Shown here: positions 8,077 through 15,811 of the stretch, one piece after another | How positions within the stretch are numbered: position 1 is the stretch's first letter | How the letters are laid out: each line of letters starts with the position of its first letter | Source of the DNA: an uncultured Blautia sp. | GTDB lineage: Bacteria > Bacillota > Clostridia > Lachnospirales > Lachnospiraceae | DNA: 27,076 nucleotides | Reading direction: 5' to 3' | NCBI GenBank assembly: GCA_900547615.1 | Contig: URHH01000028.1 | Coordinates: 1 to 27,076 of the forward strand | The notes under the pieces: generated by a model | Seen by the model: the letters and a program-made list of their open reading frames with translations, nothing else | Told to the model about the DNA's origin: nothing | The model's database searches: none | Translations under genes and position numbers: made by a program

Positions 8077-9033
8077 ATGAAGCAGCAGTTAAGTAATATG
8101 TTGGGAATAAATGTCAAAAGTGAGAAAATTGAAAAATTACCGTCTCTTCCTGTTTATTTGGCTGTGAGAGAAATAGAATGGATAAGCGGAGATGATTTTC
8201 AATTTGTTCTGATTCATATTTCCGGGGACGATTCATTTCGTATTTCCGCATTAAAAAAACAATATGTGAAGTACAGGGAAGCGTTTCATTGTCAGGCAGC
8301 TTTTGATTTTCCGTGCATGACAAAACAGCAGCGAACTGCGTTAATCCGGGAAAAAATTCCGTTTATCTCTTTGCCGGAACAGATTTATCTTCCGTTTTTG
8401 GGAATTGTCCTGAGCGAGTCATTTCCAAAACCAAAGATAATTGATAAGGATAAAATGATGCCGGCAACACAGCAGTTGTTTCTGTACTTACTTTATCAGA
8501 AAAAAAATATCTCTGTATCTAAATCTGATGTGGCAGAGGCAATGGGGCTTACGAGGACTTCTATTACAAGAGCCTCGGAACAGTTACTTGCAATGGACTT
8601 GATTATTGAAGAAAAAAAGGGAAAGTCGATTCAAATGAAAAAAAAATTTGAAGGACGAGAATATTACGAGAAAGCAAGACCTTACCTCATCAATCCGGTT
8701 CAGAAAAAAATTACAGTGCGGGAGAAAGAGTTGAAGGAAAAATACTTATATGCAGGAGAGTCTGCGCTCAGTTTCTGTTCTATGTTAAATCCACCAAGAA
8801 AGCCGGTGAGGGCTGTTTATAAAGGAAACGATGAAATAAAAGAATTAAGAGAAGTTGATGAGCGGTGGGAAACAGAGACAGTAATTCAGTTAGAATTGTG
8901 GAAATATGATCCGTTTCTTTTTTCAGAGACAGATGTGGTAGACCCGGTTTCTTTAATCTGTTCTCTGATGGAAGAGGAAGATGAGCGAGTGGAAATGTGT
9001 CTGCAAGAATGTCTGGAGGGAATAAAATGGTAG
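8077..9033 (+). CDS. AbiEi-like antitoxin / winged-helix transcriptional regulator
   Basis: A 318-residue protein with a MarR-like winged HTH in its middle (about residues 128-180, including KSDVAEAMGLTRTSITRASEQL). It is flanked by an N-terminal domain and a C-terminal domain of unassigned fold. The gene overlaps the next gene, a nucleotidyltransferase of the AbiEii/AbiGii type, by 7 nt. This is the classic arrangement of type IV AbiE toxin-antitoxin pairs, in which the regulator neutralises the toxin and represses the operon. The start at 8077 has a perfect GGAGGAGG site. Coding sequence here is visibly richer in A/T than the operons on either side, suggesting horizontal acquisition. The antitoxin role is inferred from context and HTH content. 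Confidence 0.8.
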   Translation: MKQQLSNMLGINVKSEKIEKLPSLPVYLAVREIEWISGDDFQFVLIHISGDDSFRISALKKQYVKYREAFHCQAAFDFPCMTKQQRTALIREKIPFISLPEQIYLPFLGIVLSESFPKPKIIDKDKMMPATQQLFLYLLYQKKNISVSKSDVAEAMGLTRTSITRASEQLLAMDLIIEEKKGKSIQMKKKFEGREYYEKARPYLINPVQKKITVREKELKEKYLYAGESALSFCSMLNPPRKPVRAVYKGNDEIKELREVDERWETETVIQLELWKYDPFLFSETDVVDPVSLICSLMEEEDERVEMCLQECLEGIKW

Positions 9034-9790
9034 CAGGAATTGAATCATTCAGAGAAAAGTTTCGTGATTTTTCAGATTGTTATACTGTGATTGGCGGAGC
9101 AGCATGTGATATATTAATGGAAGAAGCAGATTTGGATTTTCGTGCAACAAAGGATATTGACCTGATTTTGATTTTGAAGATAAATCGGAAGAATTTGTGC
9201 GGATATTTTGGGAATATATTAAAGAAGGCAAGTACAGATGTGGCTGGAGGAACAGCCAGAATGTGCATTTCTACCGTTTTACAGAACCAACAGAGGGTTA
9301 TCCTGTGCAAATTGAGCTGTTTTCCAGAAATCCGGGTTATCATCTGGAGATTCCACAGGGGATTATTCCTGTTCATATTAGTGATGAGGTATCAAGTTTA
9401 TCAGCTATCCTTTTGAATGACGAATATTATGAGTTTATGCAGCGGGGAAGAAGAAATATAGATGGAATTGCTGTTTTGGAAGCGGAATATCTGATACCGT
9501 TTAAAATGTTTGCATGGCTGGATCTTACAAGAAGAAAAGATTCAGGAGAACATGTAAATGAGCGCGATTTAAAGAAACATAAAAATGATGTTTTCAGACT
9601 TTTGCAGATTGTGGATACCAGTAAGAATGTACATACAGAAGGAAAGGTAAAAGAAAATATTATCCAGTTTATAAAAGAGATGGAACAGCAGGAAATCCGA
9701 ACTGCTCAGTTCGGGCTGCCATATGGAAAAGAAGAAGCATTAGGATTTTTGAGGGAACTATATCAAATTGAAAATCATATAGAATATTGA
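9027..9790 (+). pseudogene. AbiEii-like nucleotidyltransferase toxin, frameshifted
   Basis: A type IV toxin of the nucleotidyltransferase superfamily. The N-terminal part has the signature VIGGAAC (about residues 22-28) and the metal-binding TKDIDL (about 41-46). The C-terminal part (9197-9790 frame) has PFKMFAWLDLTRRK and ERDLKKHKNDVFRLL, both typical of the family. The two parts lie in different frames: frame 1 leaves the family sequence at about 9175, and the frame offset by -1 picks it up at about 9176 (EDKSEEFVRIFWEYIKEGKY). Restoring one T in TTTT (9172-9175) would give a continuous ILIFEDKSEEF. The start at 9027 has GGAGGG 6 nt upstream. The gene is either a true inactivated toxin, a phase-variable homopolymer, or a sequencing error. 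Confidence 0.82.
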
Positions 9791-9798
9791 TAAAACTA

Positions 9799-9821
9799 CA
9801 GACCGCCGAATTGGCGGTCTG
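9799..9821. terminator. Bidirectional terminator between convergent genes
   Basis: CAGACCGCC (9799-9807) pairs with GGCGGTCTG (9813-9821) over a 5-nt loop. It is followed by a T-rich stretch on the plus strand (TTTGTCTAT) and by TAGTTTTAT on the minus strand. It lies between the stops of the toxin gene (plus) and the acyl-CoA ligase gene (minus). Confidence 0.85.
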
Positions 9822-9826
9822 TTTGT

Positions 9827-11461
9827 CTATCCTCTGTTCTGTGCCTCCACAAGATGGGCAGCGCCATAAATTTCACGAAGTTTCGGTTTTTCGATTTTTC
9901 CGGTTGGATTTCTCGGTACGTCTGCAAAGAAAATTTTTCTGGGGCGTTTATATCGCGGAAGCTGGCGGCAAAAGAGATTGATTTCTTCTTCTGTGCAGGT
10001 GCAGCCCGGTTTCAGGGAAATGATAGCTGCGGAAATTTCCCCGAGACGTTTATCGGGAAGACCAATAACTGCCACGTCATGGATATTTTCGTTTGTCCGC
10101 AGGAAATCTTCAATCTGAACGGGATAAATATTTTCCCCGCCGCTTATGATCACGTCCTTCTTTCTGTCTACAAGGAAGAGGAAGCCGTCCTCGTCCTCCA
10201 TCGCCATGTCCCCTGTGTAAAGCCAGCCGTCATGAAGCACTTCTTTTGTAGATTTCGGGTCATTATAGTAGCACACCATAACTCCGGGACCTTTTACTGC
10301 AAGCTCGCCGGTTTCTCCCTGTTTTACAGGCTTTCCGCTTTCATCAATTACTTTTGTCTCCCAGCCGTAGCCTGCCTTTCCGATGGCTCCGACTTTATGG
10401 ATATTTTCCACGCCGAGATGTACGCAGCCGGGACCTATGGATTCGCTTAAACCGTAGTTGGTGTCGTACTGGTGATGTGGAAAGTATTGTTTCCAGTGTT
10501 TGATAAGGCTTGGGGGAACTGGCTGCGCGCCGATGTGCATAAGGCGCCACTGTTCCAGCTGGTACATTTCCAGTTTTAATTTTCCGCTGTCAAGGGCGAG
10601 CAGAAGGTCCTGCGCCCAGGGAACGAGAAGCCACACGATCGTACATTTTTCCTCAGATACAGCGCGGAGGATAAATTCCGGGTTTGCTCCTTTTAAGAGA
10701 ACGGCTTTTCCGCCTGTTAAAAGGCTTCCGAACCAGTGCATCTTGGCTCCTGTGTGATAAAGAGGCGGAATGCAGAGAAAAACATCGTCTTTTGTCTGGT
10801 GATGATGGTGCTGTTCTGTTTTTGCCGCGTGTAAAAGTGCCTGGTGCGTGTGGAGGATCGCCTTTGGAAAGCCGGTCGTACCGGAGGAAAAGTAGATAGC
10901 TGCATAGTCTTCGTCATCTACATCAACTTTCGGAGACTGGCTGGAGCAGTTGGCAGTGTGCATGGTGTAATCCTCGGCAAAGCCGGGGCAGCCGTCACCA
11001 ACATAGTAGAGAAGACGGTGTTTTCCGATTTCATCAGCAACCTCTTCCACACGTCCGATAAATTCCGGACCGAATACAAGAATGTCCACTTCTGCAAGAT
11101 CGAGGCAGTACTGGATTTCTTCGGCGGAATATCGGAAATTTAAAGGAACGGCAAGCGCCCCTGCTTTTAAAATGCCAAAATAAATGGGGAGCCATTCCAG
11201 ACAGTTCATAAGGAGAATGGCAACCTTATCCCCTTTTTTCACCCCGCGCTCAATAAGAAGATTGGCAAAGCGGTTTGCTTTTTCATTAAATACGTTCCAG
11301 GTAATCTCTCTTCTGTAATAAGGAGCGCGCACAGGTTCGATCAGTTCAAATTCTTTCCAGGTAACGCGTCTTGTTTCCGGCATTTCCGGGTTGATTTCTA
11401 CAAGACAGACATCATCGCCGTAGAGACGGCAGTTTTTTTCTAATATATCAGTAAGCGGCAT
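9827..11461 (-). CDS. AMP-forming acyl-CoA synthetase / ligase
   Basis: A member of the ANL adenylating enzymes (544 residues, typical length) that activates a carboxylic acid with ATP and joins it to CoA in the cytoplasm. The phosphate-binding loop SSGTTGFPK is at residues 192-200. NYGLSES, the GWLYTGDMA motif, DRKKDVIISGGENIYP and the C-terminal PRNPTGKIEK (catalytic Lys) follow in the expected order. A run of four His lies near residues 218-221. The start at 11461 has a GGAAG-type site about 8 nt upstream. The acid substrate (fatty, aromatic or bile acid) cannot be read from these motifs. It is transcribed alone from its own promoter and ends at the shared terminator. Confidence 0.9.
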   Translation of the reverse strand: MPLTDILEKNCRLYGDDVCLVEINPEMPETRRVTWKEFELIEPVRAPYYRREITWNVFNEKANRFANLLIERGVKKGDKVAILLMNCLEWLPIYFGILKAGALAVPLNFRYSAEEIQYCLDLAEVDILVFGPEFIGRVEEVADEIGKHRLLYYVGDGCPGFAEDYTMHTANCSSQSPKVDVDDEDYAAIYFSSGTTGFPKAILHTHQALLHAAKTEQHHHHQTKDDVFLCIPPLYHTGAKMHWFGSLLTGGKAVLLKGANPEFILRAVSEEKCTIVWLLVPWAQDLLLALDSGKLKLEMYQLEQWRLMHIGAQPVPPSLIKHWKQYFPHHQYDTNYGLSESIGPGCVHLGVENIHKVGAIGKAGYGWETKVIDESGKPVKQGETGELAVKGPGVMVCYYNDPKSTKEVLHDGWLYTGDMAMEDEDGFLFLVDRKKDVIISGGENIYPVQIEDFLRTNENIHDVAVIGLPDKRLGEISAAIISLKPGCTCTEEEINLFCRQLPRYKRPRKIFFADVPRNPTGKIEKPKLREIYGAAHLVEAQNRG

Positions 11462-11547
11462 AATAAATCTTCCATTCCCTTTCTTCTATATTTCCCGCGT
11501 ACAGCGGTAAATCAACGCTTTAACGCGACAAAGTTCTGATAATGTTC

Positions 11548-11576
11548 ATCATACCGGATTTTCCGGGGAATGTCAA
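11548..11576 (-). promoter_or_regulatory. Sigma-A promoter of the acyl-CoA ligase gene, with palindrome in the spacer
   Basis: On the minus strand: TTGACA (11571-11576), 17-nt spacer, TATGAT (11548-11553), which is near consensus. The spacer holds the palindrome CCGGA-TTT-TCCGG (11554-11566), placed where a repressor would block RNA polymerase. The predicted leader is about 80 nt. Confidence 0.8.
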
Positions 11577-11621
11577 CCAATTTCCGCCATTTCAGCAGAG
11601 AAATCTTTTGCAGGGAAAAAG

Positions 11622-12434
11622 TTATATCCCCAGAAGATAAGCGGCATTTTCCCAGAGAATCTGCTGCTTTTCTTTTTCAGAAAGTCCTGTAAGGCTTTTT
11701 AATTTTTCTACGCAGTCTTTCTGGTAAGTCCAGGGAGCATCTGTGCCGAAAAGAACCTTATCTGCGCCGTGGAGATGGATCATTCTTGTAAACTGTTCTT
11801 CTTCCATATGCATAATAGAGTAGGAAGTGTCGAAGTATACATTTTTTCCGCAGAGCTTTTCCTCCGCTTCCTGATAATTGCCGTTGCTTCCCATATGTGC
11901 AAGAATCAGTCTGGGAGGAGCAGTGTCCTCAAGTACATGGAGAATCATATCCGGGGAGCAGAACGCCTCGTCCGGTGTGTAGGGGTCGTCTCCCGCATGG
12001 GTGAGGACAGAAAGCCCAAGTTCTGAGGCAGTGTAAATAATCCGCATATACCGGATGTCGTCAAAATATACGCCCTGGTAGTTGGGGTGAAGCTTAATGC
12101 CCTGAAAGCCTTCTCTTTTTATCAGCTTTAAAATGTCCTTATAATTGTCGCAGACAGGGTGAAGCCCTGCAAAAGAAATAAGACGGAGAGAAGTATTTTC
12201 TGCATATGTTTCATTGATTTCCGAGGCGAAACGGATAATAGAATCTGTCTGCTGCGGGTTTGTGACAACAGGCAGGATCACGCTTACGTCCACGCCGCTT
12301 TTTTCCATAGAATCGAGAAGCCCTGCGGCAGTTCCGTTCATGCTGGGTGTGTGGTTAATTACAGAGGCAAGCTTTGGCACTGCCTTTTCTGCAACCTTAT
12401 CCGGGAAAATATGTGTATGAAAATCTATGATCAT
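11622..12434 (-). CDS. Amidohydrolase-2 family metal-dependent hydrolase
   Basis: A 270-residue TIM-barrel hydrolase or decarboxylase-like enzyme of the ACMSD-related amidohydrolase-2 family, predicted cytoplasmic. The N-terminus is MIIDFHTHIFP, with the HxH metal ligands at residues 6-8. Further ligand motifs are GIKLHPNYQG, LTHAGDD, LAHMGSNG and FGTDAPW (metal-binding Asp). The start at 12434 is chosen because a perfect AGGAGG lies just upstream and the family N-terminus begins there; the longer open frame upstream is not homologous. Its substrate is unknown. It is transcribed away from the Bce-like regulator from a strong promoter, and a separate promoter starts the ligase downstream. Confidence 0.87.
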   Translation of the reverse strand: MIIDFHTHIFPDKVAEKAVPKLASVINHTPSMNGTAAGLLDSMEKSGVDVSVILPVVTNPQQTDSIIRFASEINETYAENTSLRLISFAGLHPVCDNYKDILKLIKREGFQGIKLHPNYQGVYFDDIRYMRIIYTASELGLSVLTHAGDDPYTPDEAFCSPDMILHVLEDTAPPRLILAHMGSNGNYQEAEEKLCGKNVYFDTSYSIMHMEEEQFTRMIHLHGADKVLFGTDAPWTYQKDCVEKLKSLTGLSEKEKQQILWENAAYLLGI

Positions 12435-12485
12435 AATAAAAGCCTCCTGTTTTGTGTAGATTCTTTCGCGCTTTGCACTGATACC

Positions 12486-12514
12486 ATTATAAAACAAAAT
12501 TTTTTCAGTTTCAA
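12486..12514 (-). promoter_or_regulatory. Sigma-A promoter of the amidohydrolase gene
   Basis: On the minus strand: TTGAAA (12509-12514), 17-nt spacer, TATAAT (12486-12491). The predicted leader is about 45 nt. Confidence 0.85.
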
Positions 12515-12528
12515 TCAGGGAAAAAGAA

Positions 12529-12537
12529 TGGTAAAAT
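12529..12537 (+). promoter_or_regulatory. Extended -10 promoter candidate of the Bce-like regulator operon
   Basis: TG-G-TAAAAT (12529-12537) is an extended -10 about 37 nt before the regulator ATG. The -35 region at normal spacing (TTTCAA, 12509-12514) is poor and is also the -35 of the divergent amidohydrolase promoter, so the two promoters would compete. Confidence 0.45.
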
Positions 12538-12574
12538 AAAAATATGAGTAAACAGAGGCAGGAGGCGTAAACAT

Positions 12575-13288
12575 ATGTATCGTATATTAATAGTGGAGGA
12601 CGATGAGACAATAGCAGGTCTTGTGCAAAAGCATCTTCAATCCTGGGGCTATCAGGTGGACTGTGTGAGTGATTTTTCCAATGTGCTTCGGGAATTTGTA
12701 CAGAAAGACCCGCAGCTTGTTCTTCTTGACTTAAAGCTTCCTTTTTATAATGGATTTCACTGGTGCGAGGAGATCAGGCGGATTTCGCAGGTTCCTGTTT
12801 TATTCTTATCCTCTGCGGCAGACAACATGAATATGGTTATGGCAATGAGCCGGGGCGCGGACGATTTTATTGCAAAGCCCTTCGACCTTGACGTGCTTGC
12901 CGCGAAGGTGCAGGCAGTGTTAAGGCGGACATATGCTTTTGGGAAAAACTCCAATCTTCTGGAATGCGGAGGCGTGATCTTAAATCTTGGAAACGGAACC
13001 CTCCAATATAATGGAGAAAGCGTGGAGCTTACAAGAAACGAGCTGCGGATTCTCCAGATTTTAATGGAACACGCGGGAAAAATCGTATCGAGGGACGATA
13101 TTATGACACATCTCTGGGAAAACGACAGCTTTGTGGACGACAATACCCTGACAGTCAATATGACCCGCCTTCGTAAGAAGCTGGAAGGTATGGGGCTTTC
13201 TGATTTTATTGTGACAAAAAAAGGAATGGGATACATGGCGCAGGGAGGAATTGCATGGAATATCTCAGAGAATATGCAGGAAGAATAA
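12575..13288 (+). CDS. Response regulator, OmpR family (BceR-like)
   Basis: A 237-residue two-component regulator. The receiver domain has acidic Glu8-Asp9-Asp10, phospho-acceptor Asp52 (LLDLKLPF) and the KPF lysine near residue 103. The winged-helix DNA-binding domain covers about residues 130-228 (ELRILQILMEHAGKIVSRDDI). The DDNTLTVNMTRLRKKLEGMG stretch is characteristic of BceR/GraR-type regulators that control peptide-antibiotic transporters. A perfect AGGAGG precedes the start. It overlaps the kinase gene by 34 nt. It is a paralogue of the regulator at 18412-19080, which shares the same C-terminal motif. Its probable target is the TTACA-N4-TGTAA element at 14933-14950. Confidence 0.92.
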   Translation: MYRILIVEDDETIAGLVQKHLQSWGYQVDCVSDFSNVLREFVQKDPQLVLLDLKLPFYNGFHWCEEIRRISQVPVLFLSSAADNMNMVMAMSRGADDFIAKPFDLDVLAAKVQAVLRRTYAFGKNSNLLECGGVILNLGNGTLQYNGESVELTRNELRILQILMEHAGKIVSRDDIMTHLWENDSFVDDNTLTVNMTRLRKKLEGMGLSDFIVTKKGMGYMAQGGIAWNISENMQEE

Positions 13289-14247
13289 AAAAAACTGCTC
13301 TGGCATTTTTTCTCTGCTGTTTTGCAGCAGGCTGTGTGGCGTTTCTCTATGACCTTCCGGCAGAACCGGTGATTTACGGCGGAATCTTATGCACGCTTAT
13401 CATGCTTCTTTTTTTCTGGGACGGATACCGGAAATACGTAAGACGAAGAGAAACTCTTCAGCAGATTTTAGATAACAGTTTTCTGGAGGAAAAAATGTTT
13501 CCGGAGCCTCTTGACGAGACAGAGAAACTTTATCAGGAAATCGTGAAAAATTTTAACAGCCTTCGAATGAAAGCAGAAGGTGGAAAACTTCGTTTTTATG
13601 AGGAGCTGACGGATTATTATACCATGTGGGTGCATCAGATCAAAACGCCTATTTCCGCGCTCCGTCTTCTTTTGCAGGAAAATAAAGAAGAAAATAAGGC
13701 GGCGCTTTCCGAGCTTTTTAAAATTGAGCAGTATGTGGAAATGGTTCTCGGGTATCTGCGGACAGAAGACATATCAGCAGATATGAGTTTTCAGGAGTAT
13801 GAGCTGGACGGGCTGATAAAAGAGCAGATACATAAGTATGCCAGAATCTTTGTGGGGAAAAAGCTGACGCTTCATTATGAAGGAGTGGAGGAACGCATTC
13901 TCACAGACGGAAAATGGCTTGGATTTGTGATCGGGCAGATTTTTTCCAATGCCTTAAAGTACACAAGGCAGGGAGGGATTTCCGTTTATATGAGCCCGGA
14001 CAGAGCCCATACACTTGTCATTGAAGACACGGGGATCGGAATCCGTCAGGAAGACCTTCCGAGGGTGTTTGAAAAGGGATTTACCGGGCATAATGGCAGA
14101 GAGGATAACCGTTCCACAGGGATCGGACTTTACCTCTGCGTAAAAATCATGAAGAAATTAAATCATGAGATTACCATAGAATCCACCCCTGGAAAAGGTA
14201 CGAAGGTCTATCTTTTCCTGGGAAGAAAAACGCTTGATATGTATTAA
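13255..14247 (+). CDS. Sensor histidine kinase, BceS-like intramembrane-sensing type
   Basis: A 330-residue membrane kinase with two closely spaced transmembrane helices (about residues 13-31 and 36-56) and almost no extracellular loop. This is the hallmark of kinases that sense through a partner ABC transporter. The H-box is WVHQIKTPIS with His127. The N-box is IFSNALKYT, G1 is VIEDTGIGI and G2 is STGIGLYL, all intact. The start lies inside the regulator gene, with GGAGG 7 nt upstream. It partners with the regulator just before it and probably with the FtsX permease at 15804, which in this family is the actual drug sensor. Confidence 0.93.
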   Translation: MEYLREYAGRIKKTALAFFLCCFAAGCVAFLYDLPAEPVIYGGILCTLIMLLFFWDGYRKYVRRRETLQQILDNSFLEEKMFPEPLDETEKLYQEIVKNFNSLRMKAEGGKLRFYEELTDYYTMWVHQIKTPISALRLLLQENKEENKAALSELFKIEQYVEMVLGYLRTEDISADMSFQEYELDGLIKEQIHKYARIFVGKKLTLHYEGVEERILTDGKWLGFVIGQIFSNALKYTRQGGISVYMSPDRAHTLVIEDTGIGIRQEDLPRVFEKGFTGHNGREDNRSTGIGLYLCVKIMKKLNHEITIESTPGKGTKVYLFLGRKTLDMY

Positions 14248-14258
14248 CAGGAGGACTT

Positions 14259-14948
14259 ATGAAAGAAGGGTATCAGTCAAATTATGAGAAGGTTCTGGAA
14301 ATGTGGCGCCAGAATTTTCTGGAAATGGATCAGGAAGCGTTAATAAAAAAATTTCATCTGGAAGCAGACGGGGAGAATCTTTATCTTGTATATTTTTCGA
14401 AAAAACTGAAAATCAGCAGAGTAACAGGAAAGATCTCCTATGTGGAGGAGCCGGAGAGAAAGCCGGGATTTGACACTTCCATTACCATATACAATATGTT
14501 TCACTATGCCTGTGAAACGCCTGTGGAATCGGGAAAGCTTGTGCCCTTCCGTGAAGTAAAGCGCGTATATCCTTTTGAGGCGGCGTATAAGAGAACGATT
14601 CTCAAACGGTTTTCAGAAACCTTTTCCGGTCATGTAAAGGAGCTTTCAAAAGCGTGTGAGGCGCTTGGCGGAACGAGGCTTCCTCAGGGGGATGCAGGAT
14701 ACGTGCTTCCTGTTTTTCCGTTTCTTCATATTGCAGTGCTTTTCTGGGACGGGGACGAGGAATTTGACGCACAGGGAAATATGCTTTTTGATTCGAATAT
14801 TACAGATTTCTTTCATGAGGAAAATGTAGTATGTGTGGCTGCTGACGCTGTATATTATCTTACACTGGAGGCAGGAATGGAAGGGGAGGAAATTTACGCT
14901 TCCCTGCCCACAGAGGCAGATTCTTTCTCCAACCTTACAGAAATGTAA
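14259..14948 (+). CDS. DUF3786 domain protein
   Basis: A 229-residue soluble protein matching the DUF3786 family of anaerobes, whose function is not known. It opens with SNYEKVLEMWRQNFLEMDQEALIKKF and contains ISIT-like short beta segments and the GDAGYVLPVFPFLHIAVLFWDGDEEF region (about residues 147-172). That region has the pattern of proteins that evaluate ligand or small-molecule content, but I assign no activity. It lies 11 nt after the kinase with AGGAGG upstream, so it is co-transcribed with the two-component system. It is followed by a hairpin and then the ABC genes. Its stop codon falls within the presumed regulator binding site. Its presence inside a Bce-like locus is unusual. Confidence 0.75.
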   Translation: MKEGYQSNYEKVLEMWRQNFLEMDQEALIKKFHLEADGENLYLVYFSKKLKISRVTGKISYVEEPERKPGFDTSITIYNMFHYACETPVESGKLVPFREVKRVYPFEAAYKRTILKRFSETFSGHVKELSKACEALGGTRLPQGDAGYVLPVFPFLHIAVLFWDGDEEFDAQGNMLFDSNITDFFHEENVVCVAADAVYYLTLEAGMEGEEIYASLPTEADSFSNLTEM

Positions 14949-14968
14949 GGATAAGGCTTAAATTGTAA
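14933..14968. promoter_or_regulatory. BceR-type operator upstream of the ABC genes
   Basis: CCTTACA (14933-14939), GAAA, TGTAAGG (14944-14950) is a perfect 7-bp inverted repeat. It matches the TNACA-N4-TGTAA pattern reported for BceR-like regulators. A further TGTAA at 14964-14968 lies exactly 20 bp, or two helical turns, downstream on the same face. The element overlaps the stop of the DUF3786 gene and lies about 29 bp before the -35 of the transporter promoter. Confidence 0.7.
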
Positions 14969-15001
14969 CCCGGGTCTATGGAAACAGGCTCCGGGTTTTC
15001 T
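14967..15001 (+). terminator. Terminator after the DUF3786 gene
   Basis: AACCCGG (14967-14973) pairs with CCGGGTT (14991-14997), with an additional 4-bp inner stem, followed by TTTTCTTA. It separates the regulator/kinase/DUF transcription unit from the ABC transporter unit. Confidence 0.7.
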
Positions 15002-15007
15002 TATACT
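14979..15007 (+). promoter_or_regulatory. Promoter candidate of the Bce-like ABC transporter genes
   Basis: TGGAAA (14979-14984), 17-nt spacer, TATACT (15002-15007). The poor -35 is what an activator-dependent promoter would show, and the operator lies just upstream. The promoter overlaps the terminator hairpin. Confidence 0.5.
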
Positions 15008-15043
15008 ATAAGCATGGAATGAAAAACAGAGAGGAGAAAGAAT

Positions 15044-15811
15044 ATGTCATTACTGGAAGTAACAAACGTAAAGAAAATATACAGTACAAGATTTGGCGGC
15101 AATAAAGTACAGGCATTGTCAAACGTCACATTTTCCGTGGAGGAGGGAGAATTTGTGGCGATCATGGGAGAGTCGGGAAGCGGAAAAACAACGCTTTTAA
15201 ATATTCTGGCGTCTCTTGACCGTCCAACAGAGGGTGAGGTGCTTCTTGAGGGAAAAAGCATCGTTCACCTTACAGAAAAGGAGATTTCCGCATTCCGAAG
15301 AAAAAACTTGGGTTTTGTATTTCAGGATTTTAATCTTCTGGATACCTTCAGTCTCCGGGATAATATTTACCTTCCCCTTGTCCTCGCAGGAGAAAACTAC
15401 AGGGAGATGGAGCAGAAAATACGCCCCATTGCACAGGCGCTTCGCATTACGGACATTCTGGAAAAATATCCCTATGAGGTTTCCGGCGGACAGAAGCAGA
15501 GGGTGGCAGTTGCCAGGGCTCTTATCACAGAGCCGAGGCTGATCCTTGCAGACGAGCCGACAGGAGCGCTTGATTCTAAAGCGGCTTCCCTTCTTTTATC
15601 CATGTTCGGAGAAATCAATGAGGCGGGACAGACTATTCTTATGGTAACGCACAGCGCCCAGGCTGCGAGTCATGCCTCACGTGTACTTTTTATTAAGGAC
15701 GGCGAGGTGTTCCACCAGATCTACAGAGGAGGAAAAACACGCCAGGAAATGTACCAGATGATTTCCGACACTCTGACAATTCTGACGACAGGCGGTGAGA
15801 ATCATGCGTAA
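15044..15811 (+). CDS. ABC transporter ATP-binding protein, BceA-like
   Basis: A 255-residue ATPase of the MacB/BceA type. Walker A is GESGSGKTT (residues 42-50), the signature is VSGGQKQR, Walker B is LILADEPTGALDS, and the switch His is in MVTHSAQAA. It pairs with the FtsX-type permease downstream; the genes overlap by 8 nt. Such pairs remove or release cell-wall-active peptides such as bacitracin or lantibiotics from their lipid targets and signal flux to the BceS-like kinase. A GAGAGGAG ribosome site precedes the start. The upstream operator suggests drug-inducible expression. The drug specificity is unknown. Confidence 0.93.
   Translation: MSLLEVTNVKKIYSTRFGGNKVQALSNVTFSVEEGEFVAIMGESGSGKTTLLNILASLDRPTEGEVLLEGKSIVHLTEKEISAFRRKNLGFVFQDFNLLDTFSLRDNIYLPLVLAGENYREMEQKIRPIAQALRITDILEKYPYEVSGGQKQRVAVARALITEPRLILADEPTGALDSKAASLLLSMFGEINEAGQTILMVTHSAQAASHASRVLFIKDGEVFHQIYRGGKTRQEMYQMISDTLTILTTGGENHA

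Noticed and set aside
9165..9180. Programmed -1 frameshift in the toxin gene
   Set aside because: The T run does not form a proper X-XXY-YYZ slippery heptamer in frame, and no downstream stimulating structure was seen. A simple indel is more likely.
9197..9790. Second toxin fragment as an independent gene starting at GTG 9197
   Set aside because: No ribosome site before 9197, and homology continues upstream in the same frame to about 9176, so it is the 3' part of the frameshifted toxin.
9854..10450. Plus-strand open frame of 198 codons opposite the acyl-CoA ligase
   Set aside because: The ligase on the other strand has all ANL motifs; this frame has none and no ribosome site.
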